In this document: positions 42,729 through 51,887 of the stretch, one piece after another | Numbering within the stretch: the first letter of the stretch is position 1 | Layout: every line of letters starts with the position of its first letter | From: Bacteroidales bacterium | GTDB taxonomy: Bacteria > Bacteroidota > Bacteroidia > Bacteroidales > Bacteroidaceae | Assembly: GCA_018064685.1 (NCBI GenBank) | Contig: JAGHUS010000035.1 | Location: 37,613-101,612, forward strand | Direction of reading: 5' to 3' | Length of the DNA stretch: 64,000 bases | Position numbers and translations under genes: made by a program | Notes under the pieces: model-generated | Database searches by the model: none | Told to the model about the DNA's origin: nothing | Seen by the model: only the letters and a program-made list of their open reading frames with translations

Positions 42729-44336
42729 CTATTCCCAATAAGTATATTTGTATTCTGTGCGATAGAATCTACCATCAAATTCATTCAGTTTCTCTAAGAC
42801 ATTGCCATAAGCATCATAAGTATATGTATCGCATTCGCGCGTTTTTCCAGAGTCCTGGTACACTGTTTTTTTTATATGAATACGACCTTGCGAATCATAC
42901 TCTGTATGGGTAACATATATTCCATAACTTGTGTATTCAATGACCTCTGTAGGTCGACCTTCAGCATCATAACTCCGTGTTTCCGAAACGCGCTCAGGAT
43001 CTCTACCGACTTTTTCCGTTATCTTAATGATATTTCCTTGTCCATCTCTTTCGTATGTCTCCACCTTTAGTTCTCCAAAGCCGTAAGTGTAGTTCTTGTA
43101 CACCGAGACGTTATTGTTGCTGTCATACTCCCATTCTTTGTAGATTCGATTACCCTCTATGTCAAAAGACTGCTTGATACAATTGCCTCGACTATCATAA
43201 AAATAAGAATAATGCTGGATAAGTGTTGAATCAGAATTGAATTCATCTACATATCGCAAACGACCCTGTTCATCATATATTTTTTCAGTAAAAGTGCCAA
43301 ATAGCTGACCTGCCGACAAGCTACGAATGCACTTACCATCTTGCGTATATTCCGTCTGTGAATACAAACCACGGTCACCATTTGGTGCATAGTGATACTC
43401 TCCGTTGCAATTGCCATTGATGTCATACGTCCTCATACAGGACGATTTCATTACCCCATTATCATAATGCAACCACATATCCTCCTTGTTCAACTCGTTC
43501 CAATGACATAGCCACTTCGACTTCGTCCCCAAGCGCTTCGAACCGTTTCTATATAGGAAATATTTATCCGACGGAATGACCTTCTTCCCACTTGTGTAGT
43601 TTTCTTCTTGGCTCAACATTCGGCCCCATTTATCATAGTAGGTAATCTCATAAGCACTCAAATCTGTATTTTTAACTTTCCCGTTCCCTTTCTGCTCTGC
43701 CAGCCAATATTTCATCTCCAGGCTTTTCACAGGACCAAGAACCTGCCTGTTATTGTAATAGATTTCTACTCTCTGATTGTCACGTGGTGGATCATTGTAC
43801 CCATAGCTTGTAGGATGGTTGCTACGTCGGTCAATATACGAAGGGGCAGGAGTGTCATCGTCATCATCTTCCTCCTCTTCTTCCTCGTCCTCATCTTCCA
43901 GCTCATCGGACGAAGCCCACTTCTTGTCTCGTTTCTGCTGATAGATATACTTGCCATAGCTACTGCTATAGCCTACTCGACTGGAGCCTGACGTGGAACT
44001 CCTATTTGTCGAAGGCTTGTACCATAAAGTATTGAAATTATAGATGCGGGTATAATAACTATAGTGCTTGCCATGGTCTTGCCCACTTTTGCTTTTATAG
44101 CTACTACTAACGACTATTTTGTTGCCTTCCGCATCAGTTGCACTTTGCACATTGGCAACGCCTTCAATTGTCATTGAACTATAAACCGTATAAGTTCCTT
44201 TGTTGGTCTTCACAGTGACTGGAGTGCTAATGTTACTGCCAACATTGAACTCCGTTCTGCTGATTTGCTGACCCATCACGTTACTCGTTATCAGAAAACA
44301 GAGTACGCAGATAAGTCCTTTAATTATATCCTTCAT
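42729..44336 (-). CDS. Secreted YD/RHS-like repeat protein
   Basis: A 535-residue exported protein of unknown role. I chose the ATG at 44336, giving a signal peptide (MKDIIKGLICVLCFLITSNVMGQQ); the ORF track adds 16 residues. The middle contains a highly acidic run (DELEDEDEEEEEEDDDDD) before a Pro/Tyr linker. The C-terminal half consists of degenerate YD-type repeats such as YDEQGRLRYVDEF, YDSRGNCIKQSFD, YDAEGRPTEVIEY, YDSQGRIHIKKTV and YDAYGNVLEKL. Such repeats form beta-rich shells or extended surface structures. No toxin domain or hyperconserved RHS core is present. It follows the BACON lipoprotein gene, separated by a terminator. Confidence 0.8.
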   Translation of the reverse strand: MKDIIKGLICVLCFLITSNVMGQQISRTEFNVGSNISTPVTVKTNKGTYTVYSSMTIEGVANVQSATDAEGNKIVVSSSYKSKSGQDHGKHYSYYTRIYNFNTLWYKPSTNRSSTSGSSRVGYSSSYGKYIYQQKRDKKWASSDELEDEDEEEEEEDDDDDTPAPSYIDRRSNHPTSYGYNDPPRDNQRVEIYYNNRQVLGPVKSLEMKYWLAEQKGNGKVKNTDLSAYEITYYDKWGRMLSQEENYTSGKKVIPSDKYFLYRNGSKRLGTKSKWLCHWNELNKEDMWLHYDNGVMKSSCMRTYDINGNCNGEYHYAPNGDRGLYSQTEYTQDGKCIRSLSAGQLFGTFTEKIYDEQGRLRYVDEFNSDSTLIQHYSYFYDSRGNCIKQSFDIEGNRIYKEWEYDSNNNVSVYKNYTYGFGELKVETYERDGQGNIIKITEKVGRDPERVSETRSYDAEGRPTEVIEYTSYGIYVTHTEYDSQGRIHIKKTVYQDSGKTRECDTYTYDAYGNVLEKLNEFDGRFYRTEYKYTYWE

Positions 44337-44452
44337 AATCTGATAGTATTTTGAATTGTAAGTATTACGAGCCATAATGACCACTTTTTGCTAAATGTGT
44401 TCATTCGGACAAGTATGATAGATTCTTGGGAACATACCCGAGGAGAGCGAGG

Positions 44453-44492
44453 GAAAATCCCCACCAGCAAGGATGACCTTGCGAGTGGGGAT
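44453..44492 (-). terminator. Terminator of the BACON lipoprotein gene
   Basis: On the minus strand ATCCCCAC pairs with GTGGGGAT, with an inner GCAAGG/CCTTGC stem, followed by TTTTCCC. Confidence 0.82.
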
Positions 44493-44513
44493 GAGTGTTG
44501 TTATAGAGAGGGG

Positions 44514-46610
44514 TTAGAAGCGACGGAAGGCGTAAACTGAATGCTTGCCGGATTTATAATCCCAAGAATATGTCGTATATACTGTAGTTCCAGAATCTTC
44601 CGTAGAGCTCCATGCACCGCCTATGTTTGTACACTCATTTTTCGCTGGCAAATACCAACCGGTAGCACCATTTACATTCAATTCCTCTACAAGTGCAAAC
44701 GCGGGATAGAGTGTTTTATATCCTGGTATCGACTTGATGATATTAGTATTGTATACACCATCGTTATAGCTATTTGCACCAGTCAGCACATTCTCCGTTG
44801 ACCAAGCAGCCTCGCCAAGATTATCGCTACAGATAAGGCGGATGGAATCGTTCATTGTGACGACCTTACCCGTAATCTTACCTTCACTATACGTGTCACC
44901 TACAGCATACTTGCTCTGAATGACCGTAATCTTACGTCCGAGATCCTTGAATGTGATGGTAGCCGTGCGGTCAGCATTACTGCCGGTGTACTCCTCTGCA
45001 CGTATTGTAATCTGATTGCCATTCTTGCTGAACGTCAACCATGATGCGCTGCTTGTAGCATCCCAAGAGGTCATACTGGTAGAGATTGTTATCGTCTGTG
45101 CACCACCCTTCTTGTCCAGATAAACCTTTTCCTTTACGTCGAAGGTCTGTGCCTTCTGGTTTACCGTATAGGTATAAATCAACGTCTTGCCGTCAGAAGC
45201 ATAGATATTGATGGTCGCACTACGATCCTTTAATGCAGGATTTGCTTCGTATGTTACAGGCATATAGACATAGTAGCCATAGTCATTTCGCTCATTAAAG
45301 CTTTGCTGCTTTAATTCTGCTTTCACCCAAGAATCAGATATTTTCACAACGAGCGATTCTGGCTTTATGCTTGTATAGAAGCTTGCTGTATATTTACCCT
45401 GATCTTTATTTACATCAATGGTCTTTGCATCATAATAATCTCTAAACCAACCATTACCTTGCGTAACCATCATTCTTTCCGAAAGCTTTCCGTCCTTGGT
45501 CGCTATCTTTATCTCTGCGTCACGCTGCGTTGTGAATGGGTTACCCTCTGTTGACAAATGGAGTACGTATGACTTTACCGTTGATTCTGATGAGGCACGC
45601 GTCTCTCCTACTTCATTGTTACCAATCCAACGTACCTTTTTCTGTTCTGCACGCACCGCAGCCGAGTTATCAACAAGTTCGGCATTTAGCCATGAAGGAA
45701 CATCACTTATCTGTAAGTTATTAAATGCCTGGTTGGTAACAATCTCTATATTCTGTTCACCACCAAATGCACTAAAATCGGCCTGTCCATTCAATACCTT
45801 GATGATAGGACCGCCACCCGTCTGCGTCACGGTAAACGTTGTCTGTTTCTTTGTCTGTGTCGTTACCGTTATGGTTGCTGTACGTGATGACTCACTGAAG
45901 TTCTCGTCACACTCTATATGTACGCCATCAACAAGCCAGCTATACTCGTGTGTAGAACAGGTAATGACTCTGCACCACCCCTCAGAACAGCTCACAGTGA
46001 AAGGGATAATTGTTGCATTAGCACAGAGAACATCCTCTGCGCCTCCCTTGCTGTTGATGGCGATGCTCTTTCTGTCAAATTTGATGGCCTCGTCCACACC
46101 GCCAAATGGCTTCTGGTACTTAATCTCAGCACCAATGACACCACCCGTGCCAGCCGCATAGAGATAATCCTGCACGTAGATGCGGTAGAATTTACCATTC
46201 GCGTAAGCCACAACACCCTCGCCAGGAACTACGGCAATCTTTCTTGCCCAGCCATTGGCAGGGATACCTGTCACATTGCCTAAGCCTTTGACCTGACCTA
46301 CACTAGCAAAGTGAACATATTGAGGAGATCCATAGGGACTGTCGTACCAATAATCCCATCCCTCAAAATTATCGTCCTTATCAATATGGATGTAAGAATC
46401 CAGACGTGTGTCACCATTCGACGCATTTCTCATCGACAGCGTGATAGTTCCTACTGGGTCGGGCACCGTTCCGCCTGTTGTGCCACTACCACTACCTGGC
46501 GTTACCACATCATCGCCATCATCGCCGCATGAGGCTATGCTGAATGCCAGCATGAGCGAGAAGACGGCAAAACAAAACTTCTTCATGTTTCGTGTCATTT
46601 CTTTTTTCAT
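44514..46610 (-). CDS. Surface lipoprotein with BACON-like domains and Fib_succ/DUF1566-like C-terminus
   Basis: A 698-residue lipoprotein from the chosen ATG (46610, MKKEMTRNMKKF); 46586 is an alternative and the track start at 46646 is unlikely. Lipobox SIASC is followed by an acidic/Gly linker (GDDGDDVVTPGSGSG), which favours surface export. Several BACON-type Ig repeats follow, recognised by SWLNAEL, GGAQTITISTSMTSWDATSSASWLTF and RTATITFKDLGRKITVIQSK. The C-terminal domain (GWYLPAKNE ... AWSSTED) resembles the DUF1566/Lcl fold. BACON domains usually bind mucin or other host or plant glycans. The gene lies downstream of a structured leader or ncRNA with its own terminator. Confidence 0.85.
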   Translation of the reverse strand: MKKEMTRNMKKFCFAVFSLMLAFSIASCGDDGDDVVTPGSGSGTTGGTVPDPVGTITLSMRNASNGDTRLDSYIHIDKDDNFEGWDYWYDSPYGSPQYVHFASVGQVKGLGNVTGIPANGWARKIAVVPGEGVVAYANGKFYRIYVQDYLYAAGTGGVIGAEIKYQKPFGGVDEAIKFDRKSIAINSKGGAEDVLCANATIIPFTVSCSEGWCRVITCSTHEYSWLVDGVHIECDENFSESSRTATITVTTQTKKQTTFTVTQTGGGPIIKVLNGQADFSAFGGEQNIEIVTNQAFNNLQISDVPSWLNAELVDNSAAVRAEQKKVRWIGNNEVGETRASSESTVKSYVLHLSTEGNPFTTQRDAEIKIATKDGKLSERMMVTQGNGWFRDYYDAKTIDVNKDQGKYTASFYTSIKPESLVVKISDSWVKAELKQQSFNERNDYGYYVYMPVTYEANPALKDRSATINIYASDGKTLIYTYTVNQKAQTFDVKEKVYLDKKGGAQTITISTSMTSWDATSSASWLTFSKNGNQITIRAEEYTGSNADRTATITFKDLGRKITVIQSKYAVGDTYSEGKITGKVVTMNDSIRLICSDNLGEAAWSTENVLTGANSYNDGVYNTNIIKSIPGYKTLYPAFALVEELNVNGATGWYLPAKNECTNIGGAWSSTEDSGTTVYTTYSWDYKSGKHSVYAFRRF

Positions 46611-46680
46611 GATTACACAATAATAATAACTGCCTCCCGTCTCCATGCAAAGGCCAAAACAGACTTATGATTATTATGTA

Positions 46681-47054
46681 TACAAAAAAAGCGTGGAGAC
46701 CGTATCCGTCACTCGCTCCACGTTTCGAGGCCCTAGGAATTGCCCATCTTGTCAGAACGAGCAACTCAAGACCCCACGCCGATACGATATGATACAACCC
46801 TAACGATACAACGAGGCATACCACCACAATACGGCAGATGTCTCATCAATAATCAATAAGGGCTGATTACATAATCATACCCATGGGCATCTATCGTTGC
46901 TATGCTCCTTGACAAGATTTTGAGAGTTTCCTAGGCTTTCGAAACGTCAGAGAACAAAGCGCGTGATAAACGCCTTTTCCGTATAAATACCCCACGCACT
47001 AATCCATCGCCATGGATAAAGTACCCAGTGCCATAAAGCACTTTCGGCGTGAAG
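46681..47054 (-). ncRNA. Structured leader or independent small RNA candidate
   Basis: A perfect -7 box (47068-47061) starts, and a poly-T hairpin (46722-46684) ends, a transcript of about 370 nt without a convincing ORF. Its core folds into one long interrupted helix: ACGTTTCGA/TCGAAACGT (46720-46728 with 46939-46947), CCTAGGAA/TTCCTAGG (46732-46739 with 46928-46935), ATCTTGTCA/TGACAAGAT (46746-46754 with 46910-46918) and GAGCA/TGCTC (46759-46763 with 46903-46907). The 5' part has smaller hairpins (ATCCATggcgATGGAT). The terminator stem shares three bases with the outer helix. It does not show RNase P, tmRNA or SRP signatures. It could be a 5' leader attenuator of the BACON gene or a separate RNA. 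Confidence 0.58.
46684..46722 (-). terminator. Intrinsic terminator of the upstream RNA
   Basis: Minus strand CGTGGAG ... CTCCACG (7-bp perfect arms, 17-base loop region) followed by CTTTTTTTG. It lies before the BACON start codon, so transcripts from 47.05 kb must stop here or read through. Confidence 0.85.
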
Positions 47055-47060
47055 ATGCCA

Positions 47061-47068
47061 CAAAGTTA
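47061..47068 (-). promoter_or_regulatory. -7 promoter element of the structured RNA
   Basis: Minus strand TAACTTTG, exact consensus. The preceding AATTGAAAAATAATGTG is shared with the copy at 42451-42495. Confidence 0.7.
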
Positions 47069-47174
47069 CACATTATTTTTCAATTACCACATATTTCACC
47101 TTATATATTTTATATAATAGTTGTTTTTTGAGGTTATGAAGTTGGAAGTCGTACACAAAACTATAGCAATGCAA

Positions 47175-47214
47175 AAGGCCGACCTACAGCCTCGAAAGAT
47201 TGTAAGTCGGCCTT
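47175..47214. terminator. Terminator of the rhamnogalacturonan lyase gene
   Basis: Perfect 9-bp arms AAGGCCGAC and GTCGGCCTT with a 22-base loop. The minus-strand side is followed by TTTTGC. It could also stop plus-strand transcription. Confidence 0.8.
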
Positions 47215-47267
47215 CTTTCTTGAAGTACCTTATCAGTGTTGGCATCTCCCCCCCCATCAGTATTGGG

Positions 47268-47298
47268 ACTCTCCCCCTTCAGGGGGTTGGGGGGTCTT
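47268..47298. repeat. Palindromic repeat after the PL11 stop codon
   Basis: GACTCTCCCCCTTCAGGGGG followed by TTGGGGGGTC, a member of the CTCTCCCC family, between the stop codon and the terminator. Confidence 0.8.
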
Positions 47299-50200
47299 TT
47301 ATCTCACCGCAGTCTTCACGCCATTGATGATGTAGATGCCACGCTGGGTGGGACGGCCATTGAGCTTCACACCGTTGAGCGTGTAGATGCTAGCCTTCTC
47401 AAGGTCAGAGGCATTGATGTCGCGGATGGCATCCACCTTACCCTTGATGACGAGGATACCCTCGGCAAGGCGGTCGGTGTCCCACTCGTACTGAGGATCG
47501 AGGTCGAGTACGAGAGCTGTGCCCAAAGTGATCTTGTCGGCCGAGATGATCTGCAACTCAGTGCCTTCTGCCAGGTCGATGCCCTCCTTGAGGATGACCT
47601 TCAAGGTGCCGTTGAGTTTCAGCGTACCGATGTTGGTGAACTTGCTGTATGAAGACTTTGTCGACACGTAGGTCTGCATGGTACCGTTGACGGTGACATT
47701 CTTGCCAGAGAACTGCAGGTTACCCTGAGCGTTGCTCTCGGTGACACCACTGCGCAGCACACCGCCAGCAGCCACCGTAACACTACTGTTGGCCATCACA
47801 CCCTTACCCGAGAGGGTGGCATCCTTGGCCACGGTCAGCACACCGGTACCCAGCATGGGGTTAGTAGCCGTGGTGTTGAGCACCAACTCACCGGCATTGA
47901 CCTTACAAGCACCCGAGAACGAGCCCGAACCCTTGTGAGTCATCTTGCAAGAGCCCACCTTGTTGAAGGCAGTGATGTTGGCTCCGCCACGGTCGGTGAT
48001 GGTACCCTCGAAGGTGAAGTTCTTGTCATCGCTGTTACCGATATTATAGGTAACGGTGCCCGATACGGCTGACGAACTCTTGAAGTCGCAACCCGAGTTG
48101 GTGAGGTCACCCTTACCGGTGACAGCACCGATGGTCCAGGTACGTCCAGGCACGTTAGCCACGCCACAGCCTGCCGCAATGTCGAGGGTGGCATGAGGTG
48201 CACTTATCGACATATCGAGAGGCAACCAAACGTTGGTGTTAGCCTGCTTGATGGTACCGTAGAAGTTGCTCCAGTCACCCAGAATACGTACACGGCTGAC
48301 GGTGTTGCGAGCAATGATGTTGAATGTACCCTCGCCCGTCAGTTTGTTATTATACGCGATATAATAGGTATAGGTGAGGTTCCAGTTACAGGTCTTGCCC
48401 TTGGCGATGCTCATAGGCACGTCGGTATTGGAGGCATCATCCCAGATGGTGCTGTTGCCCGTTATCTCGATAGCCTTGGGCGAAGCACCGCCACCGATAG
48501 CCAGGCCGCCCTGTGCCAGGGTAAGCTTGTTGAGGTTTGCGTTGCTGGCCAGGAGGAAGAGCGAACCGGCACCCTTCTTGGTGAGCTGCGTACCGCTGAA
48601 TGAAGCGCTCATCTTGAAGTCGGCAGCATTGTTGATAACACCACCCTCGTCTGTCTTGAGCGTGATGGGAGAGGTAGTCTCCACTGCAGCTGTACTGTTC
48701 AGCTCAGCACCATTCTGCATGATAAACTTATTCGCGCCGGTGACACCACCCAGATTACCCGTCTCGCTGATGGCATTCGACAAAGCACTGACCACAGTGA
48801 CACCACCGCTCAGCGTGTTACCACCCGTGTAGAGGTTGTTGTTGGTCATTGTCACCTTGCCTGTGCCCTCCTTGACGAACTTGGCAGCGCCATCGATGGC
48901 ACCCGTACCCTGGAAGGTGTAAGCTGCGGTGTTATCTACAGTGAGCGTCTTGGGAATGACACTACCTACGATGTTGACAGTCTTGTTGGTGGCGTCGTCG
49001 TTGAAGATGACGTTGTCCTCCGAAACGAAGATAGTAGCCTCATCGCCAATCTTGAAGCTCTCGCTCTCGCCCAGATCCCACTTGTTGGTGGCACCCGACC
49101 AGATGACGGTACCCGCATCGCGCATGCCTACAATCTCGAGGATGAGTTTGCCGTCCTCGACATAAAGCAGTTTCTTGCTGGTGTCGAGACCCTCAAGCAC
49201 GATATTATCCAGCTTGCCGGTAATGTTACCCGAGATGGTACCGATGACGTACTTGCCAGGCATCATGGTCTTCTCGCCCGTCTTAAGATGGCCTACAACC
49301 TGGATGACAGGTGAGAGATAGGTGGGACCAGCCGTCAGCCATGCTGATGTGGTCTTGGCCTCGATGCTGAGGTTGGTCATGTTGATCTGGTCGGCTGTGA
49401 CATCGTCGGCAAAGAGGTCGACGATGATGCGCGAACCGAAGCCCAGGTTGAGGTCTCCCGTGGTGAGGCTACCCTTGCTGTCCTCGCCACCGGGACGGAT
49501 GATGCTGGCATAGTCAGCCTTGATGCTCTTGAACTCGCCACCGTTGCTGTTCAGTTCGGCAAAGCGGTTGAGCCAGAGGTCAGACTCCTTGAGTGTACCG
49601 TCGAAGTTGAGCACACCCGCCCAAATGTCGGTGTTGCCGGTATGCTTGAAGGCAGCCTTGGGCAGAGTCAGTACACCGTCGCCCTGCTTCACGAGTCGTG
49701 CATCGCCTGCCAAGCCACCACCTGCAACGGTGCAAGTATAGGTGGTGTAGGTGATCTTGGTATCCTTGGTGCTGCACTCGCTGGGCGCAGTACCCTGTAC
49801 CCAGGTAGGCACGTTGAAGACGAGCAAGTGAGGCTGAGCACCATCCTGCAATGTAACAGCCGAGTTGTTCGTCTCGCAGACAATGACATCCTTGCCGTTG
49901 TGGGCTGCAGAGATGCTACCGCCATTGACTACCTCCTCACGTCCGTTCATGGTGAGTGGAGGAGGAGCCTGCGTGATGCCATCGGTCTTGCCCAGGAAGA
50001 AGCTGGGATGAGGAGGCTGGTTGTAGCCACACATCTGCCATACCATGGCGTTGCGATACTGATGGTCGGCCCACAGAGTGGGGATGCGATAGGTGGTGCT
50101 GGTAGGCGTAGTGTAGATGCGTATGTTATTGTCGGGGGTGCGCATGATGATCTCCTCGCGCCAGTCGCCCAGGATGTCGCCCTGATAGCAGGGAGTAGCC

Positions 50201-51837
50201 TTGGTGTAGTTATTGGTGAGCGAACCAGCACAAGTGTAGATGGGTGTCCAACTACCGTACTTGGCTATTACACCAGGCGAGTCATTTAACTTCTCGCCGT
50301 TGAAGGTCTCAGAAACCAAGTCGCCATCCCAGTAGATGCGCATATTGCTGTTCACACCAGTTGCATCCAAGCCAGACACTTCGGCATTGGCCACGGTACT
50401 GATGGTGCCCCATGCCGTACCCAAGCCACCGGGGTACGCCTCGGTGAAGTTGCCTGCCATGGCACGACCTACGTCCTTACCGACATGCAGTGTCTGCGCA
50501 TAAATCTTGCTGGTTGTAGCATCGCGATAGTTGAAGCCCTGCTCGTCCTCGTTGCAGCAGAACTGCTCCTGGCCGTGTACATAAGGGTTGAGGTCGCCGC
50601 AATGCTGAGCATCGCCGTGGCCCAGCCCTGCGGTAGAGAGTCCCTTACCATTGTCGTCGATGACCATCGAACCGAAGACGATCTCATCACGTCCGTCCCA
50701 GTCGACATCGGCTATGGCAAAGTTGTGATAGCCCTGGCCCTTCCACGGACCGTTGGTGTTGTTATACCACTTCCAGCGCTGTGTCAGTTTATGAGTAGCA
50801 GGGTTCACATCGAGAGCCACCATCTTGTGACGGGTGTAGATACCACGAGCCAGGAAGATGCTGGGCTTGCGGCCATCCAGATAGGGAGCACCGAAAAAGA
50901 ACTTGCTGCTGCGATGGCCGTAACCGTCGCCCCAAGCCTTGTTCAGGTCGGTCTCGCCTGCCTCGAAGCGTGCCAAGGGGAAGTCGATGCACTGATAGAC
51001 CTCACCCGTCTCACCGTTGCAGTAAACGAGAAACTCCTTACCGTCATGTACGAACCAGTTGGTGCCACCACCTGTGGCAGCACGATAGTTGGTCCAACTG
51101 GTACCGTTCTGACCATTGGCACCTATGGTGTAGGTCTTGCCGTTGGCATAGTGGATGGTAGAACCTTCAGCCAGACGCATCACAGCCTCGGCCTTGCCAT
51201 CGCAGTCCCAGTCGTAGGCTACGATGTTCTGCTCATTGTTCTGGAAGTCGCCCATGTTCGGACCGCAGTTCACCCACCACAATCGGGTGCCGTCCAACTT
51301 GAGGCACTCGAAGATGCTGTACTCACCCGTCACCTTGCCGTCCACCGTAGGACCGGCCTTGGGATAGGACTGAGCAGCCTCGCTGTCGTTGTCGAACTTC
51401 ATCAATATCTCCAACTCGCCATCGCCATTCACATCGGCACAACAGGCATCGTTGGGAATAAGCTTACTGGCAATGCCTTCGTGGGTGAGTTTGATCTCTT
51501 TGTAACTCGTACTCCAGGGCTTCACGCTCTTGCTGGCATCCTGCTCCACGCCACGCACCACAGCCTTGATGGTGTAGGTGCTGCTGGTCGTACCAGTTTT
51601 GTCGGTGTAGTTAGAAACGCTGAGAGGTTCGGCGTTGAGCTTCGTGCCGTCACGATACACATTGTAGGTGACGTCGTAATACTCCTCGCCCAGGATGCGC
51701 CAATTCAGGTATACACCCGTCGCAGCCTTTTGGGCTACCAGTCCACGATCCAGCTTGTCAGCCACGCGCTGAGCCTGCATGGGCATCGTGCCCACCCCTA
51801 GCGCCACGGCCATTGCCAATAGGATTTTCTTTTTCAT
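47299..51837 (-). CDS. Giant rhamnogalacturonan lyase (PL11) with autotransporter-type repeats
   Basis: A 1512-residue exported polysaccharide lyase expected to cleave the rhamnogalacturonan I backbone of pectin. After the signal peptide (ending MPMQA) comes the fibronectin-like start and eight-bladed propeller of PL11/YesW enzymes, with calcium-type loops (ADVNGDGELEILMKFD, YDWDCDGKAEAVMR, ADVDWDGRDEIVFGS) and GDWREEIIMRTPDNNIRIY, to about residue 620. The remaining 890 residues are repeats of the autotransporter-associated type (KEGTGKVTMTNNNLYTGGNT, KKGAGSLFLLASNANL), predicted to form a beta-solenoid. The tail TLNGVKLNGRPTQRGIYIIN resembles a type IX-like sorting signal. The -7 box overlaps the murF stop. 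Confidence 0.92.
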   Translation of the reverse strand: MKKKILLAMAVALGVGTMPMQAQRVADKLDRGLVAQKAATGVYLNWRILGEEYYDVTYNVYRDGTKLNAEPLSVSNYTDKTGTTSSTYTIKAVVRGVEQDASKSVKPWSTSYKEIKLTHEGIASKLIPNDACCADVNGDGELEILMKFDNDSEAAQSYPKAGPTVDGKVTGEYSIFECLKLDGTRLWWVNCGPNMGDFQNNEQNIVAYDWDCDGKAEAVMRLAEGSTIHYANGKTYTIGANGQNGTSWTNYRAATGGGTNWFVHDGKEFLVYCNGETGEVYQCIDFPLARFEAGETDLNKAWGDGYGHRSSKFFFGAPYLDGRKPSIFLARGIYTRHKMVALDVNPATHKLTQRWKWYNNTNGPWKGQGYHNFAIADVDWDGRDEIVFGSMVIDDNGKGLSTAGLGHGDAQHCGDLNPYVHGQEQFCCNEDEQGFNYRDATTSKIYAQTLHVGKDVGRAMAGNFTEAYPGGLGTAWGTISTVANAEVSGLDATGVNSNMRIYWDGDLVSETFNGEKLNDSPGVIAKYGSWTPIYTCAGSLTNNYTKATPCYQGDILGDWREEIIMRTPDNNIRIYTTPTSTTYRIPTLWADHQYRNAMVWQMCGYNQPPHPSFFLGKTDGITQAPPPLTMNGREEVVNGGSISAAHNGKDVIVCETNNSAVTLQDGAQPHLLVFNVPTWVQGTAPSECSTKDTKITYTTYTCTVAGGGLAGDARLVKQGDGVLTLPKAAFKHTGNTDIWAGVLNFDGTLKESDLWLNRFAELNSNGGEFKSIKADYASIIRPGGEDSKGSLTTGDLNLGFGSRIIVDLFADDVTADQINMTNLSIEAKTTSAWLTAGPTYLSPVIQVVGHLKTGEKTMMPGKYVIGTISGNITGKLDNIVLEGLDTSKKLLYVEDGKLILEIVGMRDAGTVIWSGATNKWDLGESESFKIGDEATIFVSEDNVIFNDDATNKTVNIVGSVIPKTLTVDNTAAYTFQGTGAIDGAAKFVKEGTGKVTMTNNNLYTGGNTLSGGVTVVSALSNAISETGNLGGVTGANKFIMQNGAELNSTAAVETTSPITLKTDEGGVINNAADFKMSASFSGTQLTKKGAGSLFLLASNANLNKLTLAQGGLAIGGGASPKAIEITGNSTIWDDASNTDVPMSIAKGKTCNWNLTYTYYIAYNNKLTGEGTFNIIARNTVSRVRILGDWSNFYGTIKQANTNVWLPLDMSISAPHATLDIAAGCGVANVPGRTWTIGAVTGKGDLTNSGCDFKSSSAVSGTVTYNIGNSDDKNFTFEGTITDRGGANITAFNKVGSCKMTHKGSGSFSGACKVNAGELVLNTTATNPMLGTGVLTVAKDATLSGKGVMANSSVTVAAGGVLRSGVTESNAQGNLQFSGKNVTVNGTMQTYVSTKSSYSKFTNIGTLKLNGTLKVILKEGIDLAEGTELQIISADKITLGTALVLDLDPQYEWDTDRLAEGILVIKGKVDAIRDINASDLEKASIYTLNGVKLNGRPTQRGIYIINGVKTAVR

Positions 51838-51879
51838 ATTAATATAGGTTAGTATTTTGTTAGGTTAAAATTTTCAAGC

Positions 51880-51887
51880 GAAAGTTA
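51880..51887 (-). promoter_or_regulatory. Possible -7 box of PL11 overlapping the murF stop codon
   Basis: Minus strand TAACTTTC, one mismatch to TAnnTTTG. Its TAA is the murF stop codon. Confidence 0.45.

Noticed and set aside
42692-42913. 73-codon plus-strand ORF
   Set aside because: Lies opposite the end of the YD-repeat gene and lacks a promoter and coding signs.
46519-46827. 102-codon minus-strand ORF over the ncRNA terminator
   Set aside because: Covers the poly-T hairpin and part of the lipoprotein leader; composition is not protein-like and the structured RNA explains the region better.
46681-47054. Assignment of the structured RNA to RNase P, tmRNA or SRP RNA
   Set aside because: Characteristic conserved sequences of these RNAs are not visible; 6S-like or Bacteroidales-1-like identity could not be judged without a covariance search.
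2300-51837. Polysaccharide utilisation locus
   Set aside because: GH43, GH127 and PL11 are unlinked and no SusC/SusD pair or hybrid two-component or ECF regulator is present.
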